A stretch of DNA of 64,000 nucleotides from Croceimicrobium sp963977415 (lineage in GTDB: Bacteria > Bacteroidota > Bacteroidia > Flavobacteriales > Schleiferiaceae). Location: assembly GCA_963977415.1 (NCBI GenBank), contig CAXBOS010000003.1:186001-250000 (forward strand). The letters are read 5' to 3'. Within the stretch, counting starts at the first letter, position 1, and each line of letters begins with the position of its first letter. Below are positions 34,427 through 42,233 of this stretch, piece by piece. The notes beneath the pieces were generated by a model. That model searched no databases and was not told where the DNA came from. It was given only the letters and a program-made list of their open reading frames with translations. A program made the position numbers and the translations under genes.

Positions 34427-35746
34427 TTAAAGGTAGATCATCGCCTGAAGAGTCACTTCTGGCTTATACTCGATCGCGTCGAGATTGGTGAAGTCGGGAC
34501 GATGGCGGTAATTTAAAGTGAGTTTAGAATGATGACCCGCTAAGAACATATTCAGGCCTAGATCGAAAACCGTAACGGGAACTTGATTGCCATTACTATC
34601 CTTCAAGCCTTCGAAATCGCTGTAAATAAACGCGGCATAAGGCTGCCAAACCAATTGCTCATTTTTCTTAGGAAGCATATAGCCCACTTGCGTGTAGATG
34701 CTTGTACCGGTGCCGAGGGTTGGAAAAGAATTCCCACGCAAGCTACCTGATACGGTAGAGCCATCGGCAGGATTAAGAATTCCGATATTGCGCACATTAT
34801 TAGGACCGAAGTCGTTAAAATAAGCAGCGGCATAAGCAGTAATTGCACCACCTTTTTTAAGGGGCATATCTAGAAAAGCATCTACTGAAAATAGATTCAT
34901 ATCGTGTAATACGGTGTCTCCTGAAGCATTGGTAGCCCACATTGCTTCATTATTATTGATGAAGCCCGCGCCGATATTAAAAACCTTTTTGGTGCCTAGA
35001 TAGGAACCTACCCGATAGGGTAGTAAATTACTTTCCGCACCCCAAAACTCATACTGAAAATAACCCTCCAATACTTTAGATACATTACCAGGATTGTAGT
35101 TTGAGCGCTCTAAGGCAATCGTATTTCCAGTATTCGTTTCAAAAGGGTCATTAACGGCCACTTGATAAGCTAATTTGCCTAATTTACCTTTGGCATAGAT
35201 GCCTAATTTTCGTGCAAACTGATCTGTTGCCTCAATGGTGGCCCAGTTTAAGATAGGCGCATCCATGGTCATTAAATTTAAGGTAGAAGCATTAGTTAAA
35301 CGACTAAGCCCATTCCAATAATGCAAACCGCCACCAATTTGTAAATACTTGGGTAAAACAGTATACTCCACCCAGGCGTCGTGCATATAAATTTGTGGCT
35401 TTTTCCCATCGGCCGCATTAATACCGCCACTAACTGCATTTTGATTATTAATACCAAAGTGGGTTAAGATTAAGAAACGCTTATCAAGCTGGGCGTACAT
35501 TAAAAAACGTGAACGGCGTAAACCCACATCGGTAGTTGCGTCTTGAGCTTGCCCTACTCTGGTACTACCAGAATTGTTTTGATTGTAACGAAGCCACACT
35601 TGATGCCAAGTGATAAAGCGAAAATACTTATCGCCCTTGTCATCGAGCTTTACTTTAAGGCCGCCATTGTACTCACTATAGCCTTGCGAGAAGGCTAAAC
35701 CACTAGTAAATAGTGAAATGAAAATTAGTAGTAGTGTTTTTTTCAT
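34427..35746 (-). CDS. Outer-membrane porin of the acetate locus
   Basis: This is a 439-residue protein with signal peptide ending SGLAFSQ and a long series of amphipathic beta strands ending in an aromatic-hydrophobic strand (VTLQAMIYL), as expected for a 14-18 strand barrel. The first mature part RFITWHQVWLRYNQN and RRSRFLMYAQLDKRFLILTHFG resemble Bacteroidota phosphate-selective-porin-like proteins. As first gene of the porin-DUF4212-ActP set it probably admits short organic acids. A hairpin (CGAAAAG/CTTTTCG, 35768-35789) lies in its untranslated leader. Confidence 0.8.
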   Translation of the reverse strand: MKKTLLLIFISLFTSGLAFSQGYSEYNGGLKVKLDDKGDKYFRFITWHQVWLRYNQNNSGSTRVGQAQDATTDVGLRRSRFLMYAQLDKRFLILTHFGINNQNAVSGGINAADGKKPQIYMHDAWVEYTVLPKYLQIGGGLHYWNGLSRLTNASTLNLMTMDAPILNWATIEATDQFARKLGIYAKGKLGKLAYQVAVNDPFETNTGNTIALERSNYNPGNVSKVLEGYFQYEFWGAESNLLPYRVGSYLGTKKVFNIGAGFINNNEAMWATNASGDTVLHDMNLFSVDAFLDMPLKKGGAITAYAAAYFNDFGPNNVRNIGILNPADGSTVSGSLRGNSFPTLGTGTSIYTQVGYMLPKKNEQLVWQPYAAFIYSDFEGLKDSNGNQVPVTVFDLGLNMFLAGHHSKLTLNYRHRPDFTNLDAIEYKPEVTLQAMIYL

Positions 35747-35871
35747 TGGTTTGGATTTGGTTGCATCCGAAAAGAAACCTCCCTTTTCGTTTCTCGAAGG
35801 TTCGGATTAAAATGCAAATCCAAAAAATGAATATAGCTAAGTGCTAATTAATGTATACTTCCTAGTATTTA

Positions 35872-36288
35872 TCAATCTTTGAAGCGCTCCCAACGTATAA
35901 GCATATACTTATCGCCCAACTCGGTTAGCACCATTCCTGCTCCTTTTAAATTGAGAGGATCACTGTAATATTTAATCAGCTCTGAGTGAGTTAAAATCTT
36001 GTAGGTTGGATGATAGGCAAGGTTTTCAGGCCGTTTTACCATATGCTGTTTCACCCAGTTTATAACACTTACGTGAGATACTCCCAAAATGCGTTCAATT
36101 TCTCGGTACGACAATCCTTCTAGGTAAAGTTGCAAAGCTTTAGTTACGTAGTAATCATCGATGCGCTTCCCTTTTCTTTCGACGGTAAAATGATAATTAC
36201 ATTGCTTGCAACGATAGCGTTGTCGCTCTTTAACCACCCCACTCTTAACCGATTGATCGCCTCCACAGCTAGGACAAATACGTTCCAT
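35872..36288 (-). CDS. Zinc-ribbon/HTH protein of IS1 InsA type, probably a domesticated regulator
   Basis: The ATG at 36288 gives 138 residues. Residues 1-32 form a Cys4 zinc ribbon (ICPSCGG, Cys 5 and 8; YRCKQCNYHF, Cys 27 and 30). Residues 50-80 form a helix-turn-helix (LSYREIERILGVSHVSVINWV). This pair matches InsA of IS1 elements. The C-terminal 55 residues (YKILTHSELIKYYSDPLNLKGAG...) are not transposase and no InsB, inverted repeats or DDE domain is present. It lies 125 bp upstream of the porin gene on the same strand, so a regulatory role for the acetate locus is possible but unproven. Confidence 0.75.
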   Translation of the reverse strand: MERICPSCGGDQSVKSGVVKERQRYRCKQCNYHFTVERKGKRIDDYYVTKALQLYLEGLSYREIERILGVSHVSVINWVKQHMVKRPENLAYHPTYKILTHSELIKYYSDPLNLKGAGMVLTELGDKYMLIRWERFKD

Positions 36289-36415
36289 ATTAAAATAAAT
36301 ATACCTTTTTAGCAAAGATATACCAATTTAGCAAATAAGTGTTAAGACTACATTTATTTTGATACGAGAATCGGTTCCAAGCTGAACGAGACGGATAATC
36401 ATCCGATTTAGGCAC

Positions 36416-36441
36416 AAAAAAAGCCCCCACAATGTGGAGGC
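36416..36441 (-). terminator. Terminator of the acyl-CoA dehydrogenase gene
   Basis: GCCCCCAC (36423-36430) pairs with GTGGAGGC (36434-36441) with one G-T pair and a 3-nt loop. On the minus strand seven T follow. It lies 24 bp past the stop codon. Confidence 0.75.
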
Positions 36442-36464
36442 TTCAAAGAAGTTAACTTCTATAA

Positions 36465-38267
36465 CTAGAAAGGATATTTATTCTCTTCAATAAGTTTAGC
36501 CGCAATACGACGACGCAGTTCTTTTACATTTAAAGGATTAGCCGCTTTGGTAAAGCGCTTTAAGCCCATTAACATCATGCGTTGTTCATCACCATCGGCG
36601 AAGCTATAAATCGCCTCACGTCCTGCTCTACCTACATTTTCCATAGCATTGTGTAAGTATAAACGCGCCATGTCGATTTCTACCGAGGCATTCTCCTCAC
36701 CTTTATTCTTCGCTACTTTTTCAGCTCTAAGAATACCACTTTCGGCGGCGTAAATCTCAATAAGCATATCAGCGGCGTTCATAATAATTTCTTGTTCGTC
36801 TTCGAGGTTCATACCAAAGGTTTCTACCGCTTTACCAGCGACCATTAGTACTGACTTTTTAAGTTTAACGATAATCTCTTTCTCCTCGGTAAATAAAACG
36901 CTGTAGTCTGGAGTATCGAAAGAAGGAATTTCCATAAGCTCGCCTGCAACGGCCATAGCTGGAGTCATTAAATCCATTTCGCCTTTCAAAGCCTTCTTCA
37001 GCAGCATGGCTACGCTATGCAAGCGGTTAATTTCGTTGGTACCTTCGTAGATGCGCGCAATACGAACATCGCGGTAAGCTGATTCCAGAGGGGCATCGGC
37101 ACTGTAGCCCATACCACCATACATCTGTAAGCCTTCGTCTGAAACGTAGCTGCCCACTTCAGAGCCCAATACTTTAAGAATCGCACATTCGATAGCGTAT
37201 TCCTCCACCCCTTTTAGCTTGGCTATTTTGGGCTCCATACCTTGCTCTTGTAAGCGAATGATATGGTTTTCAATATCTTGTCCGGCACGGTAAACGGCGC
37301 CTTCAGCAACCCAAGTGCGAGTAAGCATTTCGGCCATTTTAAACTGCAAGGCACCGAAAGAAGAAATAGCCACACCAAATTGCTTACGCTCATTTGCGTA
37401 GGAAACCGAGTGCGTAATTACACGACGGGCAGCATCCATACAGGCTACTGCTAATTTTATACGGCCGTAATTTAAAGAGTTCATGGCGATTTTAAATCCA
37501 CCATTGCGCTCACCCAAAAGTGCTGAAGCCTCTACTTCGCAATCGTTAAAGAATACCTGACGGGTAGAGCTTGCGCGAATACCCAATTTATTTTCTTCCT
37601 CTCCGAAACTCATTCCAGGATTGCCTTTTTCTACAATAAAGGCAGTGAGGTATTGATCACTTTCTATGCGTGCAAAAACCGTAAATACATCTGCAAAGCC
37701 CGCATTTGAAATCCAAATTTTTTGTCCGTTGATTTTATAAGTTTTACCATCTGCACTTAACTCAGCTTTAGTCTTGCCAGAGTTAGCGTCCGAACCAGCC
37801 CCTGGCTCGGTAAGGCAATAAGCACCCATTAATTCGCCCGTGGCTAGGCCAGGTAAATATTTCTGACGCTGGTCTTCATTACCATATAATAAGATAGGCA
37901 AAGTACCAATTCCGGTATGCGCGCCAAAGGCGGTAGATAGGGAACCGGAAACTCCTGATATGCGATCGCATACCAACATAGAAGTATTAAAATCCATTCC
38001 TAAACCGCCGTAGGCTTCCGGTACTGAAATCCCTAATAAACCAAGCTCTCCAGCTTTTTTCATTATTTCCTCGGTGAAGGCATAATCTTTATTCTCGAAG
38101 CGTTCACGATGTGGTAAAACTTCTTTTTCGATAAAGTCTGTTGTGGCTTGCGCCATCATTCTTTGCTCTTCAGAAAAATCTTCAGGGGTGAAAACTTCAT
38201 CCATTTCTACGGGACGAATTAAAAACTCGCCACCTTTAAGGAAATCTTTTGCTAGAGTATCTGCCAT
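36465..38267 (-). CDS. Acyl-CoA dehydrogenase with extended C-terminus
   Basis: This FAD enzyme of the first beta-oxidation step has 600 residues, longer than the usual 380. The core motifs are YCLTEPGAGSDANSGKTKA, KIWISNAGFADVFTVFARI, ERKQFGVAISSFGALQFKMAEM and the segment with the catalytic base, YGGMGYSADAPLESAYRDVRIARIYEGTNEI. The last 190 residues form an extra helical domain as in ACAD9/VLCAD-type and many Bacteroidota enzymes. The promoter carries the 15-nt palindrome shared with the MarR-fadN promoter. It is monocistronic between two terminators. Confidence 0.92.
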   Translation of the reverse strand: MADTLAKDFLKGGEFLIRPVEMDEVFTPEDFSEEQRMMAQATTDFIEKEVLPHRERFENKDYAFTEEIMKKAGELGLLGISVPEAYGGLGMDFNTSMLVCDRISGVSGSLSTAFGAHTGIGTLPILLYGNEDQRQKYLPGLATGELMGAYCLTEPGAGSDANSGKTKAELSADGKTYKINGQKIWISNAGFADVFTVFARIESDQYLTAFIVEKGNPGMSFGEEENKLGIRASSTRQVFFNDCEVEASALLGERNGGFKIAMNSLNYGRIKLAVACMDAARRVITHSVSYANERKQFGVAISSFGALQFKMAEMLTRTWVAEGAVYRAGQDIENHIIRLQEQGMEPKIAKLKGVEEYAIECAILKVLGSEVGSYVSDEGLQMYGGMGYSADAPLESAYRDVRIARIYEGTNEINRLHSVAMLLKKALKGEMDLMTPAMAVAGELMEIPSFDTPDYSVLFTEEKEIIVKLKKSVLMVAGKAVETFGMNLEDEQEIIMNAADMLIEIYAAESGILRAEKVAKNKGEENASVEIDMARLYLHNAMENVGRAGREAIYSFADGDEQRMMLMGLKRFTKAANPLNVKELRRRIAAKLIEENKYPF

Positions 38268-38307
38268 GGTTTAATTTTTTTGGATTGCCTCAAAAGTACT
38301 AAAATTT

Positions 38308-38322
38308 ATTATGCATGCATAG
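38308..38322. promoter_or_regulatory. Palindromic operator candidate at the acyl-CoA dehydrogenase promoter
   Basis: ATTATGCATGCATAG includes the perfect palindrome ATGCATGCAT (38311-38320), 44 bp upstream of the start codon. The identical 15-mer lies 39 bp upstream of the MarR gene at 49998-50012. Confidence 0.6.
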
Positions 38323-38339
38323 TTAATTGAATATTTTTT

Positions 38340-38518
38340 TGGCGCGCTCATCCAAAACATTCGACAGACGGAAGACCCGCGCCAGGGATTGCATGGAAAA
38401 CCCGCCAGATAAAAAGCTTAGCGAGCAGTAAAGGCGCGGCGACCACAGGAAGCCCCGCCAGCGCGTTGCGAGATTAGTTTTTAGCTGGGGGATTTGGAAG
38501 GAAAGCCCGTAGGCGCCC
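38340..38518. repeat. GC-rich intergenic repeat element, copy 1
   Basis: This stretch is clearly richer in G and C than its surroundings and has recurring submotifs of the form GGG(C/T)TTTCC and TGCAATCCC on the minus strand. It shares GCCTACGGGCTTTCC (38500-38514, minus) exactly with 59916-59930. Together with the terminator it fills the 312-bp gap between genes. A 74-codon minus-strand frame across it is not convincing as a gene. Confidence 0.5.
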
Positions 38519-38550
38519 ATAAAAAAAAGGTGCTCCTTACGAAGCACCTT
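38519..38550 (-). terminator. Terminator after the sigma/anti-sigma pair
   Basis: AAGGTGCT (38527-38534) pairs with AGCACCTT (38543-38550), loop of 8, followed on the minus strand by a T run. It lies 30 bp past the stop of the barrel protein gene. Confidence 0.75.
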
Positions 38551-38579
38551 TCATTGCAGAGTATCCTAATCTACAGATC

Positions 38580-40151
38580 TTACCAGTGGTAGGATACGCC
38601 CAACTGACAAGAGTATGGACTTTGATTGGTTTGGAAAAGCCGATTATCTAGCAGCTGTTCTTGCAAGCGTATACGTGTAAAAACGGACCACTGTTGGTTA
38701 ATTTTATAAGAAATTGCCGGCTGCACTAATAAGGCCAAGCTAAAGGCCTCAGCGCGAGCGTAATTCTCATCGTTTATGGCAAGAGCTTGTTGAACGCTTA
38801 CTCCAGCGGCCAGCGAAAGTGTCCACGAGCCGAACTCACTTTGATAGCCATAAAGCAGCGGCAGCTCGGCATATTGAAAGCGGATTTGTTCTGATTTTGG
38901 ATAGTTTATTTGGTAATCATTGCTATCGATATTTAGCACAATGCTGGTATCTATTACGGTTTGAAAAGTGGTGTCGTACTCATAATGTCCAGCATTGATG
39001 GAATCAATCACCCAAATCGCTCTAACATTAGCCACTTGGCGACTATTAGTAGTCAAGAACCAAGTACTGTCAATTAAAGTCTTGTCTTCCAGTACATTGT
39101 ATTCATAGTGACGGTAATCTTGGCTAAAACTAAAACCACCTTGGAAGAACCAATTATTTCTATTCCACTGAAAATCGGCGGCGGCTTGGAAACCGAAACC
39201 CGTTGGGTTAGCAAAATTGGTTGCTCCCCCTAAAGCGAAGTTAACCGCTTGCAATTTGAAGCCAGTGGCGGGATCAATGAAATCGTCATCGCTAGCCGCG
39301 ATGCTTTCTGGGACAGCGTTTAGGCTATCATCTTTTGCAAACGCCTCATCGCTCGGCGCAGCACTTTCTGAATGAATACTATCGTTTGCAGTCAATGGTT
39401 TCTGATTGCTTGACAGTGAGTCACTGAAGGACGGACTTGCTTGATCTAGCGTATTGGCTGGAGATGGATCGCTAAGGACCACACTATTACTAGGCTCTTC
39501 CACTCCATCATTTTCAAATTCCTTTGCTATACCTAACTCGGCTTCGCTGGCCCTGCCATTATTGGAGTTCAGCGCCATTTTCTCAGCCTGCTTTTCGTTT
39601 ACAGCTAAATCATTCGCCCTTGCGGTGGCTTGTTTTTGCTCTACGGCAGATGCGCTCGAAGTAACATTTACGGCAGATTGAACGGCAAGCGGCGCAGTAG
39701 TATTTTGATTAGTCCCTTCCCTTTCGGAAGAGCTAAAAGTAGCCGCCGAATTTTCACGGGGATTTTTTTTCGCGTTAGTAGTGCTAGCAGGTTCTATTTC
39801 TTGCTCGGCCATATTTTCAGCAGGATGAACCTGCGGATTAGACTGGGCATCATTTTCTTCCGCTGCGGGAATGGGAGCTGTTATTTGGATGGAAGAAGAT
39901 ATTTCTTCTTGAGTATCGTGATTTTGATTAGTCGTTTCGGGCGAAGGATTTGTAATCCACCAAAGCGCTGCACTGCTAATAACTAGTGCGAAGGAAATTA
40001 TCGCAATTTTAACAGAGGCGGTAAAGAAGGGCTTAGCTTGAAGCCCCGGGGTATTGGCAATCATTTGCTCCATGGCAGCCCAATCAGCAGCACTGGGTCC
40101 CTCTACGGAAGAGCCCAATTTATCGCTTAATTTTTTCCAATCTTTAGCCAT
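38580..40151 (-). CDS. Putative dual-membrane anti-sigma factor with outer-membrane barrel
   Basis: The ATG at 40151 overlaps the stop of the sigma-factor gene (TAATG) and gives 523 residues. Residues 1-42 are cytoplasmic with WKKLSDKLG and WAAMEQMIANTP; 45-66 form one membrane helix (ASVKIAIISFALVISSAALW); about 67-300 are a low-complexity, Ser/Ala/Glu/Asn-rich linker; about 305-523 are alternating strands ending ...YSCQLGVSYHW, an 8-stranded-type barrel with aromatic C-terminus. The shape equals a sigma-binding tail, inner-membrane helix, periplasmic spanner and outer-membrane barrel, like the Dma proteins reported from Bacteroides thetaiotaomicron. Sigma binding is inferred from gene coupling. 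Confidence 0.75.
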   Translation of the reverse strand: MAKDWKKLSDKLGSSVEGPSAADWAAMEQMIANTPGLQAKPFFTASVKIAIISFALVISSAALWWITNPSPETTNQNHDTQEEISSSIQITAPIPAAEENDAQSNPQVHPAENMAEQEIEPASTTNAKKNPRENSAATFSSSEREGTNQNTTAPLAVQSAVNVTSSASAVEQKQATARANDLAVNEKQAEKMALNSNNGRASEAELGIAKEFENDGVEEPSNSVVLSDPSPANTLDQASPSFSDSLSSNQKPLTANDSIHSESAAPSDEAFAKDDSLNAVPESIAASDDDFIDPATGFKLQAVNFALGGATNFANPTGFGFQAAADFQWNRNNWFFQGGFSFSQDYRHYEYNVLEDKTLIDSTWFLTTNSRQVANVRAIWVIDSINAGHYEYDTTFQTVIDTSIVLNIDSNDYQINYPKSEQIRFQYAELPLLYGYQSEFGSWTLSLAAGVSVQQALAINDENYARAEAFSLALLVQPAISYKINQQWSVFTRIRLQEQLLDNRLFQTNQSPYSCQLGVSYHW

Positions 40152-40720
40152 TATACCACTCGTTTTAAATTGCTCATTGAGATGAGCTTTCCTTTTAAAA
40201 TTTCTTTTGCTGAAGCGAGATAGCGTTTCGAACTGCGTTCGGAGCAATTTAATTTCTCCGCTATTTCGTGATGTTTGTAGCCTTCAAATTCATAGAGACT
40301 AAAAACCAATCTCTCGTTTTCTGGTAATTTAAAGATCAGCTCCTTTACATCATTAAGGCTTAGTTCATCCATTACTGAAGCAAGGCCCTTTCCTATTTCG
40401 ATTTCTTCGAAGTCTTCGTCGGCTTCTTTAAAATCTGTTTGTTGTTGGTAGTTTTTGTTTTTACGAAAATCGTCGATGGCACTGTTTACCATAATGGTGG
40501 CAATCCAGCTAAAAAAATCACGTTTTTCATCGTAGTCCTTTAGGTTGAGAAGTATTTTCAAAAAACCTTCATTCAAAAGAGCAACGGCATCTTCACGATT
40601 GCGTTTATAACGAAAACAGATTGCCAATAAATAAGCAAAGCAATGCTGATAGAGTTCAGACTGTGCCTTGCGATCATTCTTTCTACACTTAGAAATAGTC
40701 TTTATTGGAATGCTGTTCAT
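40151..40720 (-). CDS. ECF-type RNA polymerase sigma factor
   Basis: The ATG at 40720 gives 189 residues (an upstream extension is possible but poorer). Sigma-2 region: FAYLLAICFRYKRNREDAVALLNEGFLKILLNL and FFSWIATIMVNSAIDDFRKNK; sigma-4 region: KLPENERLVFSLYEFEGYKHHEIAEKLNCSERSSKRYLASAKEIL, HTH included. Translationally coupled to the barrel protein, its likely antagonist. Target promoters are unknown; the adjacent T9SS cargo genes and outer-membrane genes are candidates. Confidence 0.9.
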   Translation of the reverse strand: MNSIPIKTISKCRKNDRKAQSELYQHCFAYLLAICFRYKRNREDAVALLNEGFLKILLNLKDYDEKRDFFSWIATIMVNSAIDDFRKNKNYQQQTDFKEADEDFEEIEIGKGLASVMDELSLNDVKELIFKLPENERLVFSLYEFEGYKHHEIAEKLNCSERSSKRYLASAKEILKGKLISMSNLKRVV

Positions 40721-40777
40721 GCGCCATAAAGGTAAGAAAGCAGCGGAGGTAAATCCGCCGCTTTCTATAAAGAGCAA

Positions 40778-42043
40778 TTATTCAACTATTAAACGCAAGG
40801 TTTTCGAAGCGGTTTTACTACTCACTCTTACCAAGTAGGCACCTGAGGCAAGACCATTGATCTCAGCCGTATTACTAGTAGGCTGGAAGTCGATTAACTT
40901 CTGACCACTAATACTATATACCTCAACGTTTTGCACGTTTAAACTAGCATCCCAGCTAAGGTTTGCTTTTTCGGCAGCAGGGTTAGGATAAAGACTTAAA
41001 GAAGACTCTAGTACTTTATCTTCTAAACCAACGGTAGCGGGATCAACTACATTAATGGTAAAACCAGTCATGCCTTTGTAAACTAAGTTTCCGTTGGCAT
41101 CGAAGCCAATAGAATCGCAATAAGTGCTTACGCAAGTGTCGATACCGGCGCTATCTACCGCAGTGATAGTTAAACAAACACCGTATACGCCTACTGTAGT
41201 ATAAGTATGACTTGGGTATTGCGCGCTAATGGTAGTACCATCACCAAAATCCCAATCGTAGCTAACAATATTTCCGGTAGAACTAGAATTCTCCCATAAA
41301 ACTAATTGTCCTTGGAATAAACCAGAGTTTACGGTGTCAACAATATAATTAGCACCACAAGTAATAGGAGTTGGGTTTCCACCAGATCCAGATCCACCAG
41401 TATTACCAATAGAATCGCAAGTGGCAGCACAAAGGCTGTCTACACGAGAGTAGCAAAAAGATATACCATTAGGGTAATTCGAACTGCTGAAAGAAATACT
41501 ATCGTAGCTCGAAGATGTAAATCCTGTAGTTGTTACACCATTAATGGTCATAGTTGAAGGAATACCGGCAAGTAAACTGGTGCGAGAGAATTCTAACAAT
41601 GAAATCGCTTCAACCATATAGGTTGTGCTACTCCCAGATGGAAAAGAATAAGACTTGATAAGCACTTCGCAATCACTGGGAGGGCATGATAGAGATAAAG
41701 CAGCTGTAATGGAAGGAGTGGCAGGGCTGTAAACAGCAGTACCCCACACTACATTGCCACCGCAATCTTTGGTTGCCCAAAAAATGGTATCCATCGGGCT
41801 TAAATTGCCAATCCAAAATGATGCTGCACCATTATTATTGGTGTAAGTATAAGTATCAAAGCTTTCAAAGGTGGGAGGATTTTGATAACCATTCCCAAAA
41901 AAAGCTGATGGTGAGGAATAATAAAATACGGCTACACCTGGCTGAAAAGCCATACTGCTATCTACCACATTTATGGTAAGGTTGTTTTGAGCAAAGGCTC
42001 CAAAACCGAAGGCCATCAAGGCCATGAGTACTAATTTTTTCAT
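40778..42043 (-). CDS. Secreted T9SS cargo with PKD domain (paralog 1)
   Basis: This is a 421-residue exported protein: signal peptide 1-18 (MKKLVLMALMAFGFGAFA), a Cys-containing N-terminal region of about 200 residues, a PKD-like domain around 245-300 (ISYDWDFGDGTTI ... PSHTYTTVGVYGVCLTI), then a T9SS type A sorting domain from about 345 (SLSLYPNPAAEKANLSW ... VYSISGQKLIDF ... GAYLVRVSSKTASKTLRLIVE). It is thus secreted and attached or released by type IX secretion. It is one of three tandem paralogs that are almost identical from the PKD region onward. The ECF sigma gene follows 57 bp downstream. Confidence 0.88.
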   Translation of the reverse strand: MKKLVLMALMAFGFGAFAQNNLTINVVDSSMAFQPGVAVFYYSSPSAFFGNGYQNPPTFESFDTYTYTNNNGAASFWIGNLSPMDTIFWATKDCGGNVVWGTAVYSPATPSITAALSLSCPPSDCEVLIKSYSFPSGSSTTYMVEAISLLEFSRTSLLAGIPSTMTINGVTTTGFTSSSYDSISFSSSNYPNGISFCYSRVDSLCAATCDSIGNTGGSGSGGNPTPITCGANYIVDTVNSGLFQGQLVLWENSSSTGNIVSYDWDFGDGTTISAQYPSHTYTTVGVYGVCLTITAVDSAGIDTCVSTYCDSIGFDANGNLVYKGMTGFTINVVDPATVGLEDKVLESSLSLYPNPAAEKANLSWDASLNVQNVEVYSISGQKLIDFQPTSNTAEINGLASGAYLVRVSSKTASKTLRLIVE

Positions 42044-42153
42044 TTTACTGAGTTTTAATTGTTTCTACATTAGGGTATACGTAAGTGCCGAAGAAAAAGG
42101 GACAGACTAAGCAAAAAAAATCACAATTAAATGCTCTCTAAAATTTGCGAAAG

Positions 42154-42184
42154 AAAAAAACCCAGCCGTAATGACTGGGTTTTT
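42154..42184. terminator. Bidirectional-type terminator between paralogs 1 and 2
   Basis: AAAAACCCAG (42156-42165) pairs with CTGGGTTTTT (42175-42184), flanked by A and T runs. It lies 50 bp past the stop of paralog 2. Confidence 0.75.
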
Positions 42185-42233
42185 GGTTAAGTATCGCTTT
42201 GCATTTCCATAAGATGGGGTTGGAAATGCTTAT

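Noticed and set aside
38340..38518. tRNA or structured RNA in the GC-rich block
   Set aside because: No cloverleaf or CCA end; the shared core with 59916 points to an intergenic repeat.
38323..38547. 74-codon minus-strand frame
   Set aside because: It runs through the terminator and the GC-rich repeat element; the repeat explains the open frame.
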